Assembly: GCF_034661295.1 (NCBI RefSeq)
Contig: NZ_CP141062.1
Coordinates: 682,001 to 746,000, forward strand
From: Faecalibacter sp. LW9
GTDB taxonomy: Bacteria; Bacteroidota; Bacteroidia; Flavobacteriales; Weeksellaceae
Direction: 5' to 3'
DNA length: 64,000 nt
Shown here: piece by piece, positions 44,081 to 53,139 of the stretch
How the letters are laid out: each line of letters opens with the position of its first letter
How positions within the stretch are numbered: the stretch's first letter is position 1
Program-made: the position numbers and the translations under genes
Notes under the pieces: generated by a model
What the model saw: the letters and a program-made list of their open reading frames with translations, nothing else
What the model was told of the DNA's origin: nothing
The model's database searches: none

Positions 44081-46798
44081 TTAGAATCTTAAATAAACAT
44101 TAAAGAAGAAAGTTCTTCCTGCTCCGTAGAACATTCTTGGACCAAATAACGTTTGTTGGTGTTGATTGATTGCGTTATCATAGTTACCTAAACGTAATTG
44201 CTCAAATCCTCCTGTAATATAGTTTTCGTTATCTAAAACATTGTTAACCGTTAAACTTGTTCCTAAATAATATTGACCAAAACGGAAAGTTTTACCAATA
44301 TTAAGATTAAGCATAAACTCATCAGATACACGTTGTTGCTTTAGAACCTCTCTTAAAGATTCTTCTGTAACTGTACTTTGTGTATTTGTAATAAAGTTTG
44401 TTGTTCTACGGTAAGGCGCCACATCTAAATAATTATTTGTTAAATAATTTCCAGAAACCCCAACCCACCAAAATTTAGGATCACGGTATTCAATACCTAA
44501 TGAGTAACCAGATTGAGGTCCAGTTTGTAATTTATAATCTTTTAAGTAAGCAGTTCCGTAGTTTTTATAAGCTTCACCTCCATCAACCATAAAGTCATCA
44601 GAGAACAAATAATAATTCGGATTATTTGTGTAAGTATATTGACCTAAAGCTGCAGCTCCAGTCACTTTTATTGTCGGAGTAATTTGTGCTTCTATCGCAA
44701 CCTCTCCTCCTAAATATTGTTTATCTACACCTGTCATTACCTCTGCAACAAAGTACTGTCCCTCTCCTCCATCAATATATCCGAAACCTTTTTCAATTTC
44801 GTCTTCAATTTTAGTATAGAAACCAGTAGCTCTAGCTTTTACACGAGGTCCACGGTAAACGTAAGATAAATCTGTTGATAAAATCTTAGCATTCACGATT
44901 CCTTCTTCAACTGTAATATCGTGTAAACGTGCATTAGGAAAAACCTCATCTGCTGTAGGAGCTTCTGTTGAATATTGACCGTTTAATGAAATAAAGTTAC
45001 GACCGTCTAATTTGAATAAGAAGTTAGATTTAACACCAAAGTTTAAGAAATCGTATGTTTTAGATTTTCCGAATGAATTTTCACGGTATAAACCATTTAA
45101 GAATTTACCATCACGGTAGAAATCTGTATAAGAAGCTCTCATACCAACTGTTAAGTCTAAGAAGCTTCCTTTGATTTTTGATTGGAAATATAAATCTGCG
45201 TAGTTACGATTAATTTCGTAGTTATATTCGTGACGATCACCTTCTCTAGCTACGTAATCTTTATTATTTTCATCAAAATAATATTTATTAAAATCGTCGT
45301 AGTTTAAAACATAATTACCACCTAATAAATCTTCAACTTCGCGGAATAATTCAGATTTTACATTTTGGTAAGTTGCAGCAACAACAATATCAATTTTATC
45401 TGTTAATTCAGTTTTAAAGTTCGTATAAAAAGAGGCTGTTTTATCTTCGTTTACATCGTTTGTTAAATAATAAACAGAATGTTTATTAACATTTAAGTTT
45501 GATTGGTATAATCTGTTCCAATTTAACTGAGAAGCTGAACCGTTAAGCCAATTTTCTCTTTGCAACTCATACCCCTCCTGATCATTATTATACAAATACC
45601 AGCTTGGTAAATTACGATAATAATTTGGTGTTGGATTTGGAGCATTATACCAATCCAAACGAGAACCCGCTTCGCGACCTGTTTGGTAAGAAACAGTAGT
45701 TAATAATTTAGACTTATCGTTAATGTTCCAATGGTGAGATAATTGATAAACCGGCTCGTAAGTTTCTTTTACACGCTCGTTACGTTTTTCACCATCTTGC
45801 CAACCCCAAAACGAATTGTAATAAATCCCTTTCATATCTACCATTTCTTGCGTATTTGCAGAGCCAGTAGAACGTCGGTTAGGAGCACCGAAAGTAGTAA
45901 AGTTTAATGTATGATTTTTATTTATTCTTTTTTCAACTCCTAAAAAATAACCCCAAGAATCGTGAAATGTACCTTCCACTAATCCTTCTTCTGCCCAACG
46001 ACGGGAACCAGAAAACATTACAGCCCAACCATTATTCATTAATCCTGTATTATAGGTTGCCATAATACGATTACGATAAGATCTGTTTGTTGCTGAATAG
46101 GACAAACTAACTCCTTTTCTCATGGTAGAAGGACGAGTATCGAAATTTGTAACTCCACCAATATCACCAAAAGCATAAGAAGATGGCTCTAAAGCATAAG
46201 TTAATTCGTCAGGTCTTCTTGTTACATCATTTAAACCTCCCCAGTTATTAAAAGTAGCACGACCATTATCAATCTTGTTCATACGAACTCCATTAAAATG
46301 TACATCGTTGTACTTATTATCATAACCTCTAGGTTTAAACCAATACGAACCTAATTCGAATGCTGCAACACGAGCAAAAACATCTCTAGAAGACTGTAGT
46401 AAACCAGCGCTAGAAGAAGTTGAAGATTCGTCAGATGATAATTCATCATCATTTAAAGTAATTAAACCTACATCAACATTATTTGGGTTATATGTTAGTA
46501 AAACTTCACCCAATTCAATTTCTTTTTGTCCTGCTACAGAAATTGTTTGTTCATAAGGATCAAAACCTACCCCAAAAATCTGTAACTTATATGTTCCGTC
46601 AGGAACATCTACAAATTGGAAATATCCGATTCGATCAGTTAAAACAGCATCATTAGACATACCATCTAATCTTACTGTAAGATTGTACACTTCTTCCCCT
46701 GTTGCAGAATTTTTTGCAGTACCCGTAATTTTAGTCTGAGCCTGCACAACTCCAACGACTGATGCGAAGAGAGAAATACTTAACAATAATTTATTCAT
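44081..46798 (-). CDS. TonB-dependent receptor of the nuclease cluster
   Basis: 905 residues. Signal peptide (VVGVVQAQ), carboxypeptidase-regulatory-like domain (KITGTAKNSATGEEVYNL to about 115), an acidic/Ser linker (LNDDELSSDESSTSSSAG), a plug, and an outer-membrane barrel ending in an aromatic residue (FFFNVYLRF). It lacks the SusC signature. It is co-oriented with the DUF5689 gene and divergent from the secreted EEP nuclease, so it probably imports a nucleic-acid or phosphate-ester product. Confidence 0.9.
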   Translation of the reverse strand: MNKLLLSISLFASVVGVVQAQTKITGTAKNSATGEEVYNLTVRLDGMSNDAVLTDRIGYFQFVDVPDGTYKLQIFGVGFDPYEQTISVAGQKEIELGEVLLTYNPNNVDVGLITLNDDELSSDESSTSSSAGLLQSSRDVFARVAAFELGSYWFKPRGYDNKYNDVHFNGVRMNKIDNGRATFNNWGGLNDVTRRPDELTYALEPSSYAFGDIGGVTNFDTRPSTMRKGVSLSYSATNRSYRNRIMATYNTGLMNNGWAVMFSGSRRWAEEGLVEGTFHDSWGYFLGVEKRINKNHTLNFTTFGAPNRRSTGSANTQEMVDMKGIYYNSFWGWQDGEKRNERVKETYEPVYQLSHHWNINDKSKLLTTVSYQTGREAGSRLDWYNAPNPTPNYYRNLPSWYLYNNDQEGYELQRENWLNGSASQLNWNRLYQSNLNVNKHSVYYLTNDVNEDKTASFYTNFKTELTDKIDIVVAATYQNVKSELFREVEDLLGGNYVLNYDDFNKYYFDENNKDYVAREGDRHEYNYEINRNYADLYFQSKIKGSFLDLTVGMRASYTDFYRDGKFLNGLYRENSFGKSKTYDFLNFGVKSNFLFKLDGRNFISLNGQYSTEAPTADEVFPNARLHDITVEEGIVNAKILSTDLSYVYRGPRVKARATGFYTKIEDEIEKGFGYIDGGEGQYFVAEVMTGVDKQYLGGEVAIEAQITPTIKVTGAAALGQYTYTNNPNYYLFSDDFMVDGGEAYKNYGTAYLKDYKLQTGPQSGYSLGIEYRDPKFWWVGVSGNYLTNNYLDVAPYRRTTNFITNTQSTVTEESLREVLKQQRVSDEFMLNLNIGKTFRFGQYYLGTSLTVNNVLDNENYITGGFEQLRLGNYDNAINQHQQTLFGPRMFYGAGRTFFFNVYLRF

Positions 46799-46874
46799 TC
46801 AAAAGAATTTTTATTTATAAATTAGCCCTTTTAAAAAAGGACAACAAATTTAATAAATTCATAATTAATAAGAT

Positions 46875-48080
46875 ATGTTCAAAATTAAGAAATCTTTAAG
46901 TTTTTTTCTATTAACTTTCTTGTTTTTAACAGTAAATGTTTCAGCTCAAGGAAAATACACGAGCGCAGCTGTTGGTTTTTACAATGTTGAAAATATTTTT
47001 GACACAATAGAATCAGCAGGTTACATCGATGGTACATTAAAATTTAATGATCCTAATTATCACAGATCTATTCCTGTTTCAGAAATTTCGAAATACGATA
47101 CTGTTTCGTTTAAACAACAGTACACTTACGAAAATATTGACGGAAAAAAAATCATTCGTCCACTGATCTTACAAGACGAATTTTTACCGAAAGGAAAAAA
47201 AGTTTGGGGTAAAGAACGCTATACTCAAAAAATAAACAATGTTTCTTCAGTTATTGCTGACTTAGGTAAAGATGTCACAGGTACTGCTCCTGTTATTGTT
47301 GGTTTATCTGAAATTGAAAATAGAGAAGTAGTAGTTGATATCACAAATTCACCTGCTCTAAAAAAATTCAACTATGGAGTTGTACACTTTAACTCTTTTG
47401 ATGCACGTGGTGTAGATGTTGCTTTAATTTACCAAAAAGCTAGATTTATAGTTACTGAAGCTAAACCTCATCCCGTATTTATTTACGATGCAGAAGGAAA
47501 ACGAAAATACACCCGAGATATCTTACAAGTTACGGGTTTATTAGACGGGGAAGAAATTACTTTCTTAGTAAACCACTGGCCATCTCGTAGTGGTGGTGAA
47601 AAAGTTTCTAGACCAAGTAGAATTGAAGCTGCTAAAGTTGCTAAAAGTGTTATTGAGGATTTAAAATCTAAAAATAAAAACGTAAAAGTAATTTTAATGG
47701 GAGATTTAAATGATGATCCTGTTGACCCTAGTGTTAAAGAAGTTTTTAATCCTGCAGGAGATATGAACAAAGTACAAGAAGGTGGTTTTTACAACCCAAT
47801 GATACCTTTATTCAAAAAAGGAATTGGAACATTAGCTTACCGCGATTCTTGGAATTTATTTGATCAAATAATCACGACAGCATCTTTAACAACAAATAAC
47901 AAAGACTTTTCTACTTACAAAGTTTTCAAAACTGAGATTTACAACAAAGATTACTTAGTAGCAAAAGAAGGTCAATACAAAGGTTACCCTAACAGAATGT
48001 GGAGTGGAGATACTTACCGCGCAAACGGATACTCTGACCACTTTCCTGTGTATACTATATTATTAAAATCAGTACAATAA
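46875..48080 (+). CDS. Secreted endonuclease/exonuclease/phosphatase (EEP) protein
   Basis: 401 residues with a signal peptide (LFLTVNVSAQ). EEP-fold motifs: GFYNVENIFDT (first metal-site Asn), GLSEIENREV (Glu), NHWPSRSGG (His), LMGDLNDDP (Asp-Asn) and SDHFPVY (terminal Asp-His). All catalytic residues are in place, so it should cleave phosphodiester bonds outside the cytosol. It is divergent from the receptor/DUF5689 pair (76-base gap) and runs into trpA with 4 bases between. Confidence 0.9.
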   Translation: MFKIKKSLSFFLLTFLFLTVNVSAQGKYTSAAVGFYNVENIFDTIESAGYIDGTLKFNDPNYHRSIPVSEISKYDTVSFKQQYTYENIDGKKIIRPLILQDEFLPKGKKVWGKERYTQKINNVSSVIADLGKDVTGTAPVIVGLSEIENREVVVDITNSPALKKFNYGVVHFNSFDARGVDVALIYQKARFIVTEAKPHPVFIYDAEGKRKYTRDILQVTGLLDGEEITFLVNHWPSRSGGEKVSRPSRIEAAKVAKSVIEDLKSKNKNVKVILMGDLNDDPVDPSVKEVFNPAGDMNKVQEGGFYNPMIPLFKKGIGTLAYRDSWNLFDQIITTASLTTNNKDFSTYKVFKTEIYNKDYLVAKEGQYKGYPNRMWSGDTYRANGYSDHFPVYTILLKSVQ

Positions 48081-48084
48081 ACAT

Positions 48085-48849
48085 ATGAACGCATTAGATT
48101 TAAAACTTCAAGAAAAGAAACAAAATCTAATCACGATATATACAACAGCGGGGTATCCAAATTTAACGGATACCCCAACTGTTTTAAAGCAATTGCAAAA
48201 AAACAATGTTGATATTATCGAGGTTGGGATTCCTTACTCGGATCCTTTAGCCGATGGACCTACCATCCAAGCGACGAGTGAAAAAGCATTAGCCAATGGA
48301 ATGAAACTCAATGTGCTTTTTGATCAATTAAAAAGCATTAAAGAAGAAATCTACACCCCTTTGGTTTTAATGGGATACTACAATCAATTGATTAAATATG
48401 GTGTAGAAGCGTTCTTACAACAATGTCAGGAAAGTGGAGTTTCAGGATTAATTTTACCAGACATGCCCTTTCAAGTTTATTTGGATCAACACCAAGCCTT
48501 GTTCGAGAAATATGAGCAACGCGTCATTTTCTTAATTACACCTCAAACACCAGCGGATCGTATTAAAGCCATTAATGATGCAACGTCTGGTTTTGTCTAT
48601 GTGGTATCCAATTCAGCAACCACTGGATCAACGGAAGCCAATTACAATGAAGAATTTTTAGCAGGTTTAAAAACGCTAGGATTAACGAAACCATATCAAA
48701 TCGGTTTTGGAATCTCAACCAAACAAGATGTGGAAAAAGCATGGAAATATGCCAACGGTGCTATAATTGGTAGTGCATTTTTACGTGCCATTGAAAATTC
48801 AACTGCGATTGAACAATCGGTAGATGATTTCATCCAATCCATCCAATAA
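48085..48849 (+). CDS. trpA: Tryptophan synthase alpha subunit
   Basis: 254 residues, TIM barrel. Catalytic Glu46 and Asp57 lie in EVGIPYSDPLADGPTIQ (Glu49 and Asp60 in Salmonella). GLILPDMPF and VYVVSNSATTGS are also typical, and the phosphate loop reads QIGFGISTK. It cleaves indole-3-glycerol phosphate and needs trpB as partner, which is not in the window. No promoter box was seen in the 4-base gap behind the nuclease gene, so co-transcription is likely, an odd setting. Confidence 0.95.
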   Translation: MNALDLKLQEKKQNLITIYTTAGYPNLTDTPTVLKQLQKNNVDIIEVGIPYSDPLADGPTIQATSEKALANGMKLNVLFDQLKSIKEEIYTPLVLMGYYNQLIKYGVEAFLQQCQESGVSGLILPDMPFQVYLDQHQALFEKYEQRVIFLITPQTPADRIKAINDATSGFVYVVSNSATTGSTEANYNEEFLAGLKTLGLTKPYQIGFGISTKQDVEKAWKYANGAIIGSAFLRAIENSTAIEQSVDDFIQSIQ

Positions 48850-48876
48850 AAAAAAGAGCTCACAGAGCTCTTTTTT
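48850..48876 (+). terminator. Terminator after trpA
   Basis: AAAAAAGAGCTC / GAGCTCTTTTTT perfect stem with an ACA loop. Confidence 0.92.
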
Positions 48877-48994
48877 GTTTTATATGAATCATTTAAAGGT
48901 ATTTTTTTAACTTTATAAAGCGTTTCCTTCCAGGAAATTTCTACGTTAAAACACTGATTGAATATTCTCTTCATTAAGGCTTCTAAGACGATTC

Positions 48995-49038
48995 TATGCC
49001 GCCTGTATGCTACCTCTATGCCGCTTCTATACCGCCTC
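48995..49038. repeat. Four tandem copies of an 11-bp unit
   Basis: Consecutive units TATGCCGCCTG, TATGCTACCTC, TATGCCGCTTC and TATACCGCCTC, each 11 bases with one or two differences, lie in the trpA-tyrS gap. The gap (48877-49188) otherwise holds no credible gene. Confidence 0.8.
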
Positions 49039-49188
49039 AATTGGTCATAAAAAAGCCCTCACCGCTATGGTTCATTTTAGGTTTCTCCTAACATCAGCCG
49101 AACCATCACCCTATTAAATGCCTATATCCAGACAAATTTTCCCTGAGTCCTGGAATGATTTACCTATTATTTCCATTATACAATCCAC

Positions 49189-49230
49189 AAAAAAAGGGAA
49201 AGCAACATCAAGTCACTTCCCCCTTTTTCT
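49189..49230 (-). terminator. Probable terminator after tyrS
   Basis: On the minus strand AAAAAGGGGGAAG can pair with CTTTCCCTTTTTT around a 13-base loop, with a bulge, followed by Ts. Confidence 0.5.
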
Positions 49231-49245
49231 ATGTTATCTGGAAAT

Positions 49246-50541
49246 TTATTCCACAATTAAAATGAAATAATTCTTTTTCCCTTTTTGTAATAATACGTAT
49301 TTATCTGCAATCAAATTTTCCGTCGTTAATGTAAATTCTTCCCCTACTTTTTCTTTATTTACAGAAATAGCATTTGCTTTTAATTCACGGCGCGCTTCTG
49401 AATTTGATTTTAAGAAACCTGATTTATCGGCTAAAGCAGCTACAATATCTAATCCAGCTTCAATATCTGCTTTAGATACAGTGGCTTGAGGTACGCCTTC
49501 AAAAACAGATAAGAAAGTATCTCCATCTAATTCTTTTAAATCCTCCGATGTTGATTTTCCAAATAAGACTTGAGACGCTTTTTCAGCTTTACGCAACTCA
49601 TCTACCCCATGAACTAAAATTGTGATTTCAGTTGCTAACTTGCGTTGTAATTCACGTAAGTGAGGCTCTTGACGGTGACGCTCAATTAAATCATCAATCG
49701 TTTCTTTGTCTAAGAATGTATAAATTTTAATGTATTTCTCTGCATCTGCATCAGCTTGATTCAACCAGAATTGGTAGAATTTATAAGGAGATGTACGGTT
49801 TTTGTCCAACCAAATGTTTTCACCACCTTCTGATTTACCGAATTTAGTTCCATCCGCTTTAGTTGTTAAAGGACATGTGAAAGCAAATCCTTCACCACCT
49901 TCCATACGACGGATTAATTCAGTACCAGTTGTAATATTCCCCCATTGATCAGAACCACCCATTTGTAATTTCGCTCCTAATTCACGGTATAAATGAACAT
50001 AATCATACCCTTGAATTAATTGATACGTAAATTCCGTAAAGGACATTCCGACATTTGATTCTGCTGATAAACGATTTTTCACTGAATCCTTTGCCATCAT
50101 ATAATTCACCGTAATGTGCTTTCCTACTGTACGCGCGAAATCAATGAATGAAAACTCTTTCATCCAATCGTAGTTATTTACTAAAACGGCTGAATTTCCA
50201 TTGTTCGAATCAAAATCTAAAAAACGTGCCAATTGACCTTTGATACCAGCCACATATTTATTTAATGTTTCTTCGTCTAATAAGCTTCTTTCCGCAGCCT
50301 TTCCTGTAGGATCTCCAATAAATCCAGTAGCTCCACCCACTAAAGCAATCGGACGGTGTCCGTGACGCTGTAAGTGAACTAATAAGAAAATCGGCACAAG
50401 GCTTCCCACGTGAAGAGAATCAGCAGTAGGATCGAACCCAACATATCCAGAAGTCATTTCTTTATTTAATTGTTCTTCTGTTCCTGGCATAATGTTATGT
50501 ACCAGCCCTCTCCAAGTAAGCTCTTCAATTAATGGATTCAT
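49246..50541 (-). CDS. tyrS: Tyrosyl-tRNA synthetase
   Basis: 431 residues. Class I motifs: HVGSL at 44-48 (HIGH equivalent) and KFGKS near 230 (KMSKS equivalent). Substrate-site segments [12 protein letters not shown] and [12 protein letters not shown] are present, and an S4-like RNA-binding domain closes the protein ([19 protein letters not shown]). All essentials of bacterial TyrRS are there. Confidence 0.97.
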   Translation of the reverse strand: MNPLIEELTWRGLVHNIMPGTEEQLNKEMTSGYVGFDPTADSLHVGSLVPIFLLVHLQRHGHRPIALVGGATGFIGDPTGKAAERSLLDEETLNKYVAGIKGQLARFLDFDSNNGNSAVLVNNYDWMKEFSFIDFARTVGKHITVNYMMAKDSVKNRLSAESNVGMSFTEFTYQLIQGYDYVHLYRELGAKLQMGGSDQWGNITTGTELIRRMEGGEGFAFTCPLTTKADGTKFGKSEGGENIWLDKNRTSPYKFYQFWLNQADADAEKYIKIYTFLDKETIDDLIERHRQEPHLRELQRKLATEITILVHGVDELRKAEKASQVLFGKSTSEDLKELDGDTFLSVFEGVPQATVSKADIEAGLDIVAALADKSGFLKSNSEARRELKANAISVNKEKVGEEFTLTTENLIADKYVLLQKGKKNYFILIVE

Positions 50542-50678
50542 ATGTATTGTATATTATTTATCTTGTTTTATTAAAGTTGTAAAGTTATAACTTTCTATCA
50601 TAATATCTAAAATCAAAAGCGAGTATCATATAATTCAATACCTTTAATTGTTATCAACCTGAAAAATGAATCGATACA

Positions 50679-51578
50679 ATGGAAATCATTTTTAAAAATA
50701 AACTTGTGGAATGGATTGATTTAAAAAATCCAACCGAAGAAATTTTAAAGGAATTGGCTTTAAAATACCAATTCCAAACCTTAACCATTGAAGACAGTTT
50801 AGAACCTGGGCATCTTCCTAAATTTGAGTTTGATGGAAGAACATCATTCTTTCTGTTTCGCTACTATGTTAGAGACCGGCATTCGGTTAAGAATATTATT
50901 CGGGAATTCAGTCATAAAATCGGGATATACATAGATCAAGACACTATCATTACCGTGTATCAACACGATAACCCAATCATCCAATCGGTGTTCAACCAAT
51001 TGAAATTACGCTATGCAGCCGATAAAATTAATGTTAGACATATTCTCTATTTTTTAATTGATGAGTTGTTATCCACTTTCGAGCAACCGGCTTTACGAAT
51101 GGATGAAAACATCGATGAATTTGAAGAAATGATCTTTACAGAACAACTTCAGTATATAAAATTAAAGAATCTTTACCTCATTAAAAGAGAAGCTTCTGCA
51201 TGTAAAAAAATACTGGAATACACAAAGGAAGTTTTATCCGAATATAGCTTAACGCGAAAACAATCCAGTACACTCCAAGATTTAAAAGAAGAATGCGAAA
51301 AGATGTTGCATTTGCATTCACAAGTCATGGAAGATACTCAAAACTTATTATCCATTTATATTTCGTTGAATAGCCAAAAATCAAATGATATTATGAAGAC
51401 CTTAACCATATTTTCTGCATTCTTTTTACCCTTGACATTTATCGCAGGAATTTATGGCATGAATTTTCAATATATGCCTGAATTAGCTTATCAATGGAGT
51501 TATCCTGTGTGTCTATTGGTTATGGGAATCATATCACTTATCATTTACATTTGGTTCAGGAAGAAACATTTTATATAA
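50679..51578 (+). CDS. CorA-family magnesium/cobalt channel
   Basis: 299 residues. A cytosolic N-terminal domain with long helices, then two membrane segments at the C-terminus (about 235-257 and 272-292). The pore signature YGMNFQYMPEL (GMN near 259) marks the CorA family. It is a pentameric inner-membrane divalent-cation channel. Single gene with a strong terminator. Confidence 0.92.
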   Translation: MEIIFKNKLVEWIDLKNPTEEILKELALKYQFQTLTIEDSLEPGHLPKFEFDGRTSFFLFRYYVRDRHSVKNIIREFSHKIGIYIDQDTIITVYQHDNPIIQSVFNQLKLRYAADKINVRHILYFLIDELLSTFEQPALRMDENIDEFEEMIFTEQLQYIKLKNLYLIKREASACKKILEYTKEVLSEYSLTRKQSSTLQDLKEECEKMLHLHSQVMEDTQNLLSIYISLNSQKSNDIMKTLTIFSAFFLPLTFIAGIYGMNFQYMPELAYQWSYPVCLLVMGIISLIIYIWFRKKHFI

Positions 51579-51581
51579 CAG

Positions 51582-51607
51582 AAAAGGTCGGCGATCGCCG
51601 ACCTTTT
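51582..51607. terminator. Perfect 26-bp palindromic terminator
   Basis: AAAAGGTCGGCGA followed directly by TCGCCGACCTTTT, 13-bp arms with no loop, centred on GCGATCGC. It ends corA and probably also the converging SusD transcript. Confidence 0.85.
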
Positions 51608-51636
51608 CCTATGGAATGTTATAAAATCTTAATCTA

Positions 51637-53130
51637 TTATGATGGATTTTGAATTACTAATGGATTAGAGTTCAACTCTTGTCTAGGGATAACCCACGTC
51701 CATTTTTTATCATTCGCAGGAACTTCCCACACATTGTTAATAATTGTACCTACCGCTCCAGTATCTCTACGATTTAAAGGCGAATTAGTACGTTTTAAGT
51801 CAAAGAATCTAAATCCTTCACCCCATAACTCTATACGACGTTGTAAGTATAATTCCTCTAAATATGCTTGTCCTGAAGTTGTAAATCCAGTAAATGCTGC
51901 ATCACGTGCTGTCGCTAATTCTGTTAATACAGCCTTAGACCCCGCTTCGTCTCCTAAGAAATATTTTGCTTCTGCTTCAATTAAGTACATTTCTGCTACA
52001 CGCATAAATGGTACATCCCCTAACGCAGTGTTATTATCTCTGTTTTTCGTTACAAACTTTTCAGATGTGTAAGGGAATTTAGCATACGTTGAAGCTAAAT
52101 TTAAAGATTCATGTTGACCTGTTGGATCAATAAGTTGCTTACGCACATCCGAATCAGGGAAGGCATTATATAACTTTAAATTTACAACTTTTGGCGCTTG
52201 ACGAATTTGTGTTGAGTTATAGTTACGAGACATGTATGCGTGGAAGTTTCCAAAGAAGTCTGATTGATCTCCTAGAATTGTTACTCCCCACATCCATTCA
52301 GGATTTGCATAATCATTAAATCCTTCTTTGTATTGCTCTTGAGTCATTAATGATTTCCCCGTACGAGCTAATGCAGCATATTGAGCAGCCTCATTGTATT
52401 TTTGTTGTACTAAAGCCACACGAGCTTTAATCCCTAATACGTTGTCTAATGCAAAGTGAGAACTATTTGTTTTGGTTTTTCCCGCTAATAATTGTTCCGC
52501 TTTATCTAAGTCAGCCCAAATTTGAGCGTATGTTTCTTCCACTGTAGCTCTCGCTTTCGGCTCATTATCTGAGGCTTCAGTACGAATAACGATTCCTAAT
52601 TGATCGTTGGTTCTTCCATTAACATAACGATCTCCATATAATTGTACCAATTGAAATTGAGAAAATGCGCGGTACGCATAAGCTTCACCAATTGCTTTAT
52701 CTCTTAAATCAGTATCACCACTTGCATTAGGTCCATAATTAATGATATAGTTAGCATTTTTAATCATACCACTCCAGAAATTCCAAGGATATGATAAATC
52801 TGATGAAGCTTCGTTATTGTTAACTAACCATCTCATCATTCTTACGAACCATCCATTCCCTTGAGAAGGAAAAATTACATCATCTCCTAATACATCAGCA
52901 TAAATCATTTGTGCTGTATATCCGTTTTGTCCTTGAGAAGAATTCTGACGAACGTACATATTTCTATGCATACCGTTAACCGCCACCATCAAGTTGTCTG
53001 CAGTTGCATAAGCAGTTTGCTCCGTAACACTATCTGTAGGTAAAGTATCTAAAAATTCTTCAGAACATGAAGTAAATGTTAGAGAACTTACTAATACAAT
53101 TGATGCTAATATATATTTTGCTTTTTTCAT
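51637..53130 (-). CDS. SusD/RagB-family nutrient-binding lipoprotein (locus 2)
   Basis: 497 residues with a lipoprotein signal (VSSLTFTSCSEEFL). SusD features: NANYIINYG, AIGEAYAYRAFSQFQLVQLYGD, FMRVAEMYLIEAEAKYFLG and LQRRIELWGEGFRFFDLKRTN. It follows its SusC by 9 bases. No degradative enzyme is adjacent. Confidence 0.93.
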   Translation of the reverse strand: MKKAKYILASIVLVSSLTFTSCSEEFLDTLPTDSVTEQTAYATADNLMVAVNGMHRNMYVRQNSSQGQNGYTAQMIYADVLGDDVIFPSQGNGWFVRMMRWLVNNNEASSDLSYPWNFWSGMIKNANYIINYGPNASGDTDLRDKAIGEAYAYRAFSQFQLVQLYGDRYVNGRTNDQLGIVIRTEASDNEPKARATVEETYAQIWADLDKAEQLLAGKTKTNSSHFALDNVLGIKARVALVQQKYNEAAQYAALARTGKSLMTQEQYKEGFNDYANPEWMWGVTILGDQSDFFGNFHAYMSRNYNSTQIRQAPKVVNLKLYNAFPDSDVRKQLIDPTGQHESLNLASTYAKFPYTSEKFVTKNRDNNTALGDVPFMRVAEMYLIEAEAKYFLGDEAGSKAVLTELATARDAAFTGFTTSGQAYLEELYLQRRIELWGEGFRFFDLKRTNSPLNRRDTGAVGTIINNVWEVPANDKKWTWVIPRQELNSNPLVIQNPS

Positions 53131-53139
53131 AATTTGATC

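Noticed and set aside
48696-49040. 114-aa reading frame on the minus strand overlapping trpA
   Set aside because: It begins in the tandem 11-bp repeat and runs antisense into trpA; composition (RRYRSGIEVAYRRHR) reflects the repeat, not a protein family.
48993-49040. Possible CRISPR array
   Set aside because: Units are 11 bp with no spacers and no cas genes are nearby; it is a simple tandem repeat.
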